Source of the DNA: Tigriopus japonicus
Taxonomy: Eukaryota > Arthropoda > Copepoda > Harpacticoida > Harpacticidae
DNA: 64,000 nt
Reading direction: 5' to 3'
Assembly: GCA_010645155.1 (NCBI GenBank)
Contig: CM021316.1
Span: 12,069,311-12,133,310, forward strand
Shown: one piece after another, positions 47,801 to 59,800 of the stretch
How positions within the stretch are numbered: position 1 is the first letter of the stretch
How the letters are laid out: each line of letters opens with the position of its first letter
Notes under the pieces: generated by a model
What the model was told of the DNA's origin: nothing
What the model saw: only the letters and a program-made list of their open reading frames with translations
Databases searched by the model: none
Translations under genes and position numbers: made by a program

Positions 47801-50800
47801 TTACACTTTTGAACCTATAAAATCCAAAAGCACCAAAAAATCGTCTTGAGGCAGTGCTTGCGACATGTAATAGAGCATCAACCACTCCGAAAAGTTCAAT
47901 TGCTCGACAGCTGCAGCTATTATCTTTTCATATATGCGCCTCTTGCCATATTCCAATTCCTTCAAGGTTTGGCGCTTAAGGAACCTAAAAGAACAATTAA
48001 ACATATTTTTAGGACATAATGCACAGGTGCTTGGAAAAAGTCGATCAAATTGTGCCAAAAATGTTTCTAATTGACGAGTTTGATCTCGCGGGTTTTTATA
48101 AATAAAACATTCTATGCCAAGTAGGAAGGAATCTTTACTGAGAAATTGTGACCCACAATCTCCCCGTCGGTTTGTTGTTGCTAAAATGATGTTTCGATTT
48201 GATGGGGCCAAAAATGTCAAAAACTGGAATGCTTAGGCAGATAATTCTATAAACACTTTTGATTGCATAACATTTGCTACAAGTTCTTCGACTGAAAGAT
48301 ACTTTTTGACAAAAACATTGCGGTTGAACAGAAGCAACATATAATTCAGTAAATAATTTAGTCTTTTTGTGCACGACGTACTTTAGAGTAAAGGCTTTAT
48401 TTTCAAGCTTGGCATTCTTTTAAAATAAAAAGGAATTTTGTTTTAAATTGTTTTGAAAAATACCTTGTCTTTTTTGTTTGTACCTCAAAGATGATAAAAT
48501 AATTTTACTGATTTAACCAAAAAGATGTCAGTTTTTTAACTAATGGCAACTGGAAAGTCATGATTTAGTTTATCTTTCATGTCTTTGACTGGTGTAAAGC
48601 TAAAGCTGGAGTACTGTTTCCGAAATAACTATTTCGAGTTTGATGCAAAACTTAAAGGTGACGGCAAAAATTGCACAATGGTTGTGGTTGAATACGCCAC
48701 CCTTGATTTTTGTATTTTCCCGCGCTCTAAGGCGCCCTCCTTGCTTTTTTCACACAATTTACTCTCAGAAATACTCTTTTCATCATAAATTGTATTTTTT
48801 GGAACAGATTGATCTTAAAGTCAAGTAAATGTTGCATGAATTATTAAAGTTGAAAAACTTATCAGTTCCTCACTCTGAAGACGAATAGACCATAGCATAC
48901 AATAATTGATCAATCCAGAGAGCTGATCAATCAATGGTTTGACTTTCATGTTTTTTTCCAGGCCACTCCGTAAAGACTACCCTTTAGAAATGGGCAATAT
49001 ATCATTTTTAAAGATCACAATTTTCCAAATTTTGCAACCGTAGGCACTCTGCCCTATGAATAAAAAATAGATATTTTGCGACTCATGGTCACGTCATGGC
49101 TTGAAAATAAGCTAAAAATATATAATTGTTAAATTAAATACATGGTGAAGTGATATGCGAAATGGTAAAAACGCCAAATTCTCAAGTCTCTCAATGATTG
49201 AATACTACTAGGATGATACTAAATACTACTACAAGGATTACTACAACTCAGGCCTACCTTGAGAAAAAGCAGCATTTTTGAATATTGTTTGGCTTTAACT
49301 TACCATGATCTGGATTTGCGATTGAAAATTTGGGAAATCCGTACTCCAAGGGCCACTATTGTTCCCACAAATAACACGATATACCAGCCCCACAAAAGCA
49401 AGAAAATTTTCTCGTTGATAATGTTCATCCCCAAGACACAGAGTGCGTCAAACCTCTGAATGGTACCAGAACCTCCATATTTGTGGAAGATACACTTTGT
49501 CATCCAAGGAAAAACCCTCGACATTGGATCTACACGATTTTCGGGTTCCATAAATACAAAATTCAAAGCCTGAAAGAAGTGAAATCGCATTGTCAGTTCA
49601 TGTTTCAATCGTAACATAAGTTTTCAAAATTGAGAAAGTTTTTGTGTTGAGTGTCTGGGTGTCAGGGGTTCTCGAGACAGAAGAAGACAATTTACTGTTG
49701 AAAACAGAGACGAAAATTTGTATCATTCCACAAGGGGAAGAATGACCTAGAATGGTCTTAATGTTAAAAACAATGTTGTCTTCAATAAAAGACATATCTT
49801 TATCTATATCTTTGTCACAAAGCAAGTCAGTTGATTGGCACTTTGAATATATTTTACTCAACATGATGAAACAAAACATTTTCAATTCTTAAGGAGACAT
49901 CAACTGGGCATTGAATGATTGATAATCGGTTATTTTTATGTTTTTTTCTGATTAATGTAAATAAAACAAAATCAATTCCAATTATATTGCATTTCTCCAT
50001 TTGCTCCAGGCTGACAGGCAGGAAAAATAACAAGGACATGGCAATGGGCTCTGGCTCGATGGCACTCCACGTAATATAGTGATCCTTGACTAAAGTAAAA
50101 CAAAAAATGTAAAGCTTGAAGGATCATCAAGTGTTATGAATGATTTCAAGCCAGGCGTTCTACAAGGTTCCATATTAGGTCGGCTCCTTTCTTTTCATTT
50201 TCTGATTCTCTTCAGAATTTCAGTACAAATGGCAGTATTTCTTCACTTATTGATGAATTGATTATACCTATGGATATAAAAAAGTATGTAGAAGGAATTG
50301 ACAGTACTGGCAAAATCTTATTGATGACTTAGAGAAAGTTGACTTTCTACAACTCTTGGGTTAGTTAGAGTAACATGGTTTTCAACAATGCTATGCTTGG
50401 CATGATTCGACGGAACTTCATTAGTCGTGAACCGAGCGTGCTTCTCCGACTGTACAGGGTACGTATGGTATTTGTTGATCGATTTTGGTGGTGTTTTTTG
50501 GAATATCTGTCAGAGCCATAGGGTTGAAATTTTGTCAGCTCAAAGATGAGTCATATGTGAGTGTGTGGACAAAAAATGGCATCAAAAGAAGAATTTACAG
50601 TTCCAATTTCATGGAAAAGACAAGAGGTCTTGTTAGAAATTCGCGCCGGAAAGTACAATAAACAAAGTCTGGCTGTAGGACAGTTTTGGCGATTTCGTTG
50701 GACGGGACTTAATTTTGACCTCCTAACTCTTCGGATCTCAATCCGTTGGATTTTTTCATATTGGGCGTGGTTAAAAGAGAAACCAACCGAACTCCATGCA

Positions 50801-53800
50801 ACACCTCAGACGAATTGAAGCAAAAAAACCGCCATGAATTTGCAAATTTGTCCAAGGACTTGGCAGCCAAGGCCTGCTCCCGATTCAGGCCCAGACTGGA
50901 AAGAATTTTTCACGAGCAAGGCGGTTTCTTTGACTAAAATAATAGTATTTTCAACGTTGAATCCAAATATGTGCTTATTTCTCGAATCGGACCATGATTT
51001 TTGAAATGGCAGCCTTTTTCCTGCAGAACTCCTGAAATCAACAAATACCATACGCACCCTGTATATTGTGTATGTTGAGTTCTCTGAGTTCTCCTCACAA
51101 ATGTGGTCCAGGTATATAAGGTAGATATTAATAGGATTGAATCGCTTCAGCGAAGATTTTCACGGGAGTTGTATGGGCCTCTGGGCATGGAATATGGTGC
51201 TCGGCTTGAGCGTTGCGGCTTGGCTTCTTTGGAGGCAAAAAGGCAAAATCTAGACTTGGTGTATGCCTTCAAACTAATCAAGAATGTTGGAGGGAAAAAG
51301 ATGACCGATTTGGAGGGGGGTTGTACTTTGTCATTAAGTTCCAGCAATCGGTTACGAGGTCAACTGACCAACTAGAGCGCTATAATAAAAGAGTACGCGC
51401 ATGTGCCATTTTGGTCCCAAGACGTCGGTTCCATTGTACTGTGGTTCTTGGGTTCGACCTGTTTGAGGCAACTTTACCTATGCACCAAATTGACGCTCAT
51501 GATCTCAGCTTACCTTTGAAAGCATAATGTTTAACCTTTTTAGCCTTTGAAGGCCAAGACGGGCCAAAACCTTGGGTGCCGGAAGATAACCTTCTCGTTC
51601 TCCTTAAACCTCGATGCGCATTCAAGCCCAGTGCTGCTGTGAATTGACTCGGTAATGTCAGCTCTTGATGAATCTCCACGCTGATTTGCATTGAGTTTCT
51701 TACTTTTTAGGAAAACTTAATCTAACTATGTACGAAATTGATTGGTGAATACTTAGAACGTCAATTGAAGCCTTTATTTTGTTCGAGTTGTTGTGGAACA
51801 GTCTCACGATTAGCGCGCGTCAGGCTCCCAATCTATATCATCCTTCAAAAGGCAACTAACGTTGTCACAACACCGTTGTTTGTGAATCTTCGCTTGCTCT
51901 TTTTTCTCTTTATTTCTCGACTCTTATTCATGTACTTTTCATGTATCATTCTCCTTTTTAACGTTATACATAATGTAAGCTATTCTTTTACCCAAAACTC
52001 TTTTTATCAATTTGATGCGTGAGTGGGTTTTCAATAATCAATAATAATAATAAACAATAAACATGATGCAATGACATTTGGATCATACAAATTGGTTGTG
52101 TTCCTCAAAGAATATGGAAGTTGTGATCAAGCATCATTTATGAAGGGTTTTTACACTGCCATCCGAGCAACTTTCCACAACATCCCTGGTTTGAATCCCG
52201 GGCTTGTCGAGCCCTAGTGGGCTGTGGTATTAAGTTACTTGCAATAGTCACGGCTTTTGAAAGCTTTAATGGGCGAACCTGAGGTCATTTTAGAGGGTGA
52301 GGTAAAAATTAATGCTTGTTGTTGGAGTTGCAATATCCCCTCGAAGCGGATAGCCTTAATCAGATCCCAGCTGCGAAGCTGCGTTCCGACTTCAGAAAAA
52401 ATACATTGCCATCCAAGAAAATGAAAGGTTTGATGAATACATCCAATGAAAGTGGGTAAAACTACTTCACACGTGTGGCTAGACCTACTGCACTTTCAAG
52501 TCTAGAGATAATGTTAGATGCTAATCAAGGAGGACGGTATTAGTGCCGTCCTCCTTGTGCTAACTAACTCTGTACAACTCGATTGTTCAAGCTCGCCTGG
52601 AAGATGCTCTACCCATTTGGGCATCAATGGATTTGGCAGGTTTGCAAAAGGTCGAACAGATCCAAATGTTTCATTAGGAACATCACCGGAATGGGAAGTA
52701 TCTTGTAATGGGATGCACCCCAGCCCTGCACAATTCTCAAAGAAGGCATAGGTTGCCTGATACTTTATGATTTCAAGAGCATTTATTAGATTTGTTGTAA
52801 TCCAGGTCTACGGGTCAATTGTCGTAATTGGAGAGGCTTCACTTTAGTTATGAGAGCATCTTTAAATCCCACGGAATTGAGTCTAGATTACCCCTGATGT
52901 TCAGACGGGAACTTAGTCTCTATTTCGAGGTTGCACTCTTAGAATTCTCCTCTTTGCGCCAAGTTCTTGATGTACCAATAATCTTTGATGCGATTTGATT
53001 TGTTCTATTTTGATCGCCCTCTGCTTGAAAAGGTTTTGGCTGATCGAGTGGTGCTGGTGGGGGTTGAACTTAGTGTTTAGGCTTTGTACTTGGGATGGTG
53101 GAGGAGAAGGAGGCAAGGAATTCTTGATTTTTGAATAAGATGGGCTCGAAGTCTTCTCGAGACCAGTTTCGATGCAGGTGGCCAGTGGACGCGTCTTTGG
53201 TACCCTCCAAAGCATCTGTGTTTCCAGCTATCATTCATGTTTCTCTCTCACCTCAGGGGAGTCTTTGCCATGTTGTGAGTAAAGTTGTGGGTATGTCTGG
53301 TCCCTGAGTGTGTTTTCCTGGATGGAAGTTGGAGTAAATTGAGTTGGGTTGTTTTTGGCAGCCTCGTGTCAGGGGGTTGTTGGGCGTTAGAATCTGACGG
53401 AATCTGGCCTGCCTTGTTCCATAGCACTCCCTATTCCTCTGGCAGCCTTTGACAGGCAGGTTCATTTCCGCTTCTGAGTAGGCCCAACTTTTCCAATGAG
53501 AGCCGCTCTGTGGATATCAATATTGAATGCCGATTTGAACCGTCTCCAAGCGCCAACCCCTACATGTCCCTCTCTTTCCCTTAAAGCATCACGTAGTGTG
53601 AGCGTGAGAAGATCAGTGGGAAGTTACTCTTTGGAGTCTTGCTCATCACCTACAAAGGATCAGGGTGTGCATTTAGACTAGGTTTCAATTATTCATTTTT
53701 AATGGTTTAGATTTGCTTCTGTTCTCTTTGTCCTATTTCAGATAACTTCTGGCACCCTATTACGACTTTCATGGTTGTGGACGTAACCTTGTGGCCATGT

Positions 53801-56800
53801 GGCAAGTTTCCTAATAATCAAGCCAGGGCGTGCTCCATGCCAGCAGGGTTATGGTAGAAAAGTTGTATGCCCTTTATAACTATTTTCATGACGCACTGCT
53901 GCGCGGATTTGCTTGGTGGGTGGTAAAGAGAGGTGAAAGAGTGATGATGCAAGCTCTCCCCGACGGATGGCTTGAAAAGCTGCCACCATTGTCTGCAAAA
54001 CTCCATGTGCATTTCCTCATTCTTAAGAGTTAAATTATTCTGCAAAAGTGGATCTCAATTCTCCAATCCTGTGCCTACCAGGGCAACCTCTCATAATCAC
54101 ACTGCTTACAAGTTGTGAAAAGTCACACCCTGTTGTATCCCATCCTCGCCATGCTCTTTCCTTTTGGTTCGCAGATCCGAAAACCAAAAGAAACAATTCA
54201 CGGGTCGGAAAACACGCATTTGCCTCCATCAATATCTTTCTCAGGATCGGGATTTAAATTTATCCAATTGGTCGAACATTTTCAAGAATGTAATATTCAC
54301 ATGCCCCCAAAGAATACAAGGAAAAATATCACATCCTCCAATTCAAACCTTCCTTGAAGGTCAACCCCGCAAAATAGACTCAACTTTGTATGATCAGGCT
54401 TATTTCAAGAAAGAATATCGTGTATCTGTTGAAGAAATGACAAATCAGTGTCTGATCAGATTGGTTCTAATGTCAGCCATTGTCCAATCGAATATGTGCT
54501 ATGGTAAGCTCATTGCAGGATCAGATTGGCTCTGAGGTTGGCTCAGTGTCCAATCGGATAGGCTCTGAGGTCGGCTCAGTGTCTGATCGGATTGGTTCTG
54601 AGGTCGGCTCAGTGTCTGATCGGATTGGTTCTGAGGTCGGCTCAGTGTCTGATCGGATTGGTTCTGAGGTCGGCTCAGTGTCTGATCGGATTGGTTCTGA
54701 GGTCGGCTCAGTGTCTGATCGGATTGGTTCTGAGGTCGGCTCAGTGTCTGATCGGATTGGTTCTGAGGTCGGCTCAGTGTCTGATCGGATTGGTTCTGAG
54801 GTCGGCTCAGTGTCTGATCGGATTGGTTCTGAGGTCGGCTCAGTGTCTGATCGGATTGGTTCTGAGGTCGGCTCAGTGTCTGATCGGATTGGTTCTGAGG
54901 TCGGCTCAGTGTCTGATCGGATTGGTTCTGAGGTCGGCTCAGTGTCTGATCGGATTGGTTCTGAGGTCGGCTCAGTGTCTGATCGGATTGGTTCTGAGGT
55001 CGGCTCAGTGTCTGATCGGATTGGTTCTGAGGTCGGCTCAGTGTCTGATCGGATTGGTTCTGAGGTCGGCTCAGTGTCTGATCGGATTGGTTCTGAGGTC
55101 GGCTCAGTGTCTGATCGGATTGGTTTTGAGGTCGGCTCAGTGTATGATCGAATTGGTTCTGAGGTCGGCTCAGTGTCCGATCGGATTGGTTCTGAGGTTG
55201 GCTCAGTGTCCAAACAGATTGGTTCTGAGGTTGGCTCAGTGCCCAAACAGATTGGTTCTGAGGTTGGCTCAGTGTCCAATTGGATTGGTTCTGAGGCGGC
55301 TCAGTGTATGATCGGAATGGTTCTGAGGTCGGCTCAGTGTATGATCGGATTGGTTCTGAGGTCGGCTCAGGGTCCAATCGTATTGGTTCTGATGTCGGCT
55401 CAGTGTCCAAACAGATTGGTTCTGAAGTTGGCTCAGTGTCCAATTGGCTTCCTCAGAGGTTGGCTCAGGGTCTGACCGGATTGGTTGAAAAGTGACAGAA
55501 GACAAAAAGCATTTATATACTGTTGCGTTGTTCAAAAGTATATGTACTAGCAATTGCTTTAACAAACAACTAGAGCAATTCAGTGGGCTATTGAGGACAA
55601 TTTGAAATCTTAAAGTAACGATTGCTTAATATCTAAGAAATGAATAATGATCAAATTTCATTTTCCTGCACTTAACTAGAGACGCTTTCAATGTCTCTTT
55701 GTATGTTTTTTAAAGCTTGGCTTAAGTCGTTTAAAGTTACAGTTATTTGAGCTACTTTGAAATATAAATACTCACATGATATTTTTATAATGACTTTTGT
55801 ACATCGAAAAACGCCATTGGAAGTCCTGCCATTTGAGGAAACAACCGAAATTTTCAAACATGTGGTGGTGGGCCTGCCACCCATGAATGTCACTTTGCTA
55901 TTTCAGCATTACAAGCTAAGGTTGACTTTGCTCAGCACGTACTATTGAATAGTAGACCTGTTCACTTGATTTTAACAGCCAAGAACAGCCAAGAACATCA
56001 AATACTTAAGCCAATATTTTTAAAACCAGCATTGACCTGGTTGCTAATTTAGCAATTAAAACCTTAGAGCGCATATTTGAGATGTACTCGTATTTGTATT
56101 AAATTTTAACTAAAAGACTAATTTCAGGGCATCCCAGGAGTTAGAATGACTTGAAAAGAAATGCATTGGAGAGCAATTTGGAACACTCTCAAGGACTTTT
56201 TCGCGACAAGGTAAATGAAATTTGTTTTATTCAAGAATGATATGTGCTATGATTCTAATTCTGTTAGGCCCTGCCACCTTCTACTCAGTGTTTTTTGTTT
56301 CTAATCATGTCAATCCATTTTTGATTGGTGTCCCAGGTGGAGGTATTCCAACTCTCACATTTGGCAACAAAGTCAGACTTTTCTTGTGATTCCATTTAAA
56401 TAAGGGTGACCAAGTTTTGAGGACGGTCAAGTTTTGAGGACGGTCGAGCTTTGAGGATGTTTGTGAGAGTTGGATCACCAGACCGGAGACAGCAGTTCTA
56501 CAAGCCTGAATGTCCTCAGATTTGGATTGATCTATCGCAAGGGCCTCATAGTCAATGTATGGTTGGGCCAAAGACAAAACAGATGTTTTGACGTGTTTGT
56601 CAAACTCTGGCCAACATATCTGCCACCACATTCTTAGCTCCTGTAACGTGTTGCACATCGGTTGAGAACTCCGAGATCAATGCCAAATTGCGAATCAGTT
56701 GGCATGAACAGCCCGCAGATTTGGAGAGAATGCAAATACGAGGGGCTTATCATCTGTGTAGATTGTGAAAGTTTACCCTTCAATTAAGTGTTGGAAGTGT

Positions 56801-59800
56801 TTGATGCCTGAATAAATTGACTTCAGCTGGGGTTAGCTTTTTGGAGAAGAATGCCAAAAGGGGAAAATGTTCCATCGGCCTGAAGTTGGACCAATTCAGT
56901 CCCATTGCATGTTCAGATTCAGATGCGTCAATAGTAAGAGCTGTGGGTACTCAAGGGTCAGGATGGCACAACAAGGTTGCTTTGGCAAAGACTTTGCTTT
57001 TCTTTGCTGCCACAAATGCGCCGCGCAATCTGTTGTTCACTCCACCTTTTTTTCACATTATGTTGCATGTTGGAGGGTATCAAGGGCAGCCGCAAGAGAT
57101 GGAACCAAACATCTTTGAAAATTGAGCTTGCCCAAGAAATGTTGCACTTCGACCTTACAAGTGGGTTCAGGAAAGACCTGGAATGCTTCCACCCTACCGT
57201 GTGGGGAATTATTTCGCACACATCAGGTTTACAGGCCTTTTAGACACACTTCTACTTGACCAATTTTGTTTTTTTGGGCCAAAATCAAAGCGTCTGTTTT
57301 TCCTCTACAAGATAAACAAAACAATTTTGCAAAAATCGCTGGATTTTTCGACATGTCGAACTTTAAGCAAGAGTTCATCGAAGCACTGCTGCGCACCGGC
57401 ACCAAAGCTAGTGACGTTTGCAAGGCCTTGGGCGTCGGCAGGACGACCGTCTCCAAAGTTCGACGCTGGATTCGCGATAGCCAGCCTCTGGTCGATAATC
57501 GAGCCTCAAATCAGAGGCCAAAAAACGTTGGGAACCACTGAAAAAAAACATCAAACGTTATTTGTAGAAGCACCCGCGCGAGTCGATGAGGTCCGTCGCA
57601 AAGAAGTACGCTGTCGACCCGAAGACGGTCTGCAAGTTCGTACACGAGGCCGGAGGCCGCTCCCAAGTTGCCAAACGACGGCCTCCATTATCTGAGGTCG
57701 GCCGGAAAAATCGTCTGGAGAGGTCTAAGAAGCAGCTGAATTATTTGAAAAAAGCGCCCGAGATCATGTTCTTCTCAGACGAGAAGAACTTCATCGTCGA
57801 TCCAGTGGTTAACCGGTGAAACGATCGCTACTTGGACCTCGGCCAGGCCTCAGATGATCCCGCGAGGTCAATATCGAGGTCAAAGCACCCGGCCTCGATG
57901 ATGTTTTTGGGCATCGTGGCCTCTACGGGCGAGGTGTCGCCCCCGATATTCTTCCCCGTCGGGTTTCACCTTACAGCAAAGGACTACATCGATGTCTTAA
58001 AGACTACATTCATCTCCTACATGAAAAAAGTCGCCGGCAACAAGTCATAGGTGTTTCAGCAGGATAGGGCCCCCGCCCATACTGCTAAAATCACCCAGAA
58101 GTGCTTAGACGAGAACGCAACTTTCTGGGCAAAAGACTTCTGGCCGCTGTCCTCCCCCGACTTGAACCCATTGGACTACAGCATATGGGTGCCTGGTACT
58201 CGTGCACCGAATGTGGACGTTCTGAAGAGGCGTGCCGTGAGGTTCTGGCGCAACCTCGACAAGGAGTACAACCGCAGTGTCTGCAGGGCCTTCCAAGGTC
58301 GTTTGGAGGCCGTTACCGAAGCTGATGGCGGTTTCTTTGAATAAAGAGTATATTTTGGACCTTTTACCACAACTTTTGTTAAATACAATTCTTCGAATTC
58401 TAAAATTCTTACGAAAAAAAATTGGTACAAGTAAATTGGTCAAACATGTGCGCGAATTAAATCCCCACCCGGTAGTAGAGAGGGGACGAATGTCTGTTAA
58501 GAAATAAAATGACCAAGGTATTCCACCTCCAACTGTCCAAAATTGCATTTGGCCCTATTCACTGTTAATCCGTTCTCAATGAGAAGCTGGAAAACTCTGT
58601 TCAAAGGGGAGTCGTGTTTTTGTTCCACAGGCGCCAAGAATGTCATCGAGATTTATAAATACAAAACCGATGTCTCTGAAGATACCATACATCAAGTGCT
58701 GAAACGTTCCACAGGCGCCAAGAATGTCATCGAGATTTATAAATACAAAACCGATGTCTCTGAAGATACCATACATCAAGTGCTGAAACGTGGAAAAAAA
58801 CTGTTTTTCCTTTGAGTTGGTAATTCAGGTCATGGATGTGCGGAAGTGGATATCTGTCATCAACAGTAGCGTCATTGAGCTTACGGTGAACTCCACAAGG
58901 ACGAAAAGAGCCGTCGGGTTTAGGAACAACTAGTAGGGGAGAAGCCCATAGAGAATCAGAGGGAGGTGCCACGTCAAGTTTTTTTCCAATTTTCCAAATT
59001 ATGTCTTTGTAAATGAGGGCGAGCGTGAATAGGTGGACCTGAAAATGTGGTGCTAGATACTTTGTATAACCTCATGTTCAGGTTTGAGATGCAGAATTAA
59101 AAGGTCGGAAAATCTGTCCAACAATGTTTCATAGTACTAGTTGTAGGCTCTTCAGTAAATTGTTCTTGGTATCCAAAGCAGAGATAGCTGCAAAATCAGC
59201 AAGGGCTAACAAGCGCGAGTTTGGAAGATTAATTGCAAGTTGGTTGTTAGTGAAGCAGTCCGCCCTCAAAATTGGTTGCGTAACCATGGTAAGGGGCTTC
59301 CTTTGACAAATAAAAAGCATCCAGGCATAGTTGGCATTTTGGGGCACGCAGAGGTATCGTTGCAGGAATTTGGTGTAGGTGGAATTGGCGGATATTAGAG
59401 CAGATTGGGCAGAGTTTGGAAGTAGAGGAGGATGAGGGTGATGAAGGTCCGGAAGAGTTGAATCAGTAATGGCAGAGATCTTGGCAAGAAGTCGTAGCGT
59501 AACGGTTAAGCATTCGCCAACTATCCGCAATATCCCTGGCTCATATCCCGGGCTTGCAGCGTCCAAGTGGCCTGTGGTATTAAGTTACATGCAGTAGTAA
59601 CGGCCTCAGATGGCTTAAATGGGCGAACCTGGGAGTCATTCCCGAGGATGAGTTAAAAATTGATGCTCAATTAATGAGCATTTGATTATTAGAGAGCTAA
59701 CAGGAATACTACCAGGTGCTGTTTTTCCTCATGAAATTTGGACTTGGGCTGCCTAAGATTAGATTCCATGCCTCACGGAATATTCAGCAATATGCCTGGA

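Larger units (their letters stand above)
56300..59566 (-). pseudogene. Ty3/gypsy retrotransposon pol remnant, split by a mariner
   Basis: Reading the minus strand from 59566: protease end with TQPILRADCFTNNQLAINL; reverse transcriptase PLLVVPKPDGSFRPCGVHRK and LNDATVDDRYPLPHI (58727-58972); an 84-bp tandem duplication (58623-58790); then a frame with DIRPLS. After the mariner (57255-58430) come RNase H with TIDASESEHAMGL and FFSKKLTPAEVN, then DVQHVTGAKNVVADMLAR, and a linker with PYIDYEALAIDQS (56305-56658). Frameshifts and stops are frequent. Gag, integrase and LTRs were not found here. The order PR-RT-RH is that of gypsy pol. A SINE-like repeat abuts its 5' side. Confidence 0.88.

Noticed and set aside
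47985..48220. Extension of the innexin B last exon upstream as one 139-codon protein
   Set aside because: The upstream part lacks innexin features; a CTTTTAG acceptor at 47985 and the phase-2 join to the exon at 49304 explain the true border.
54480..55475. 331-codon plus-strand and 314-codon minus-strand open frames
   Set aside because: They are produced by the 33-bp tandem repeat, which has no stop in most frames; no promoter, splice sites or family similarity support a gene.
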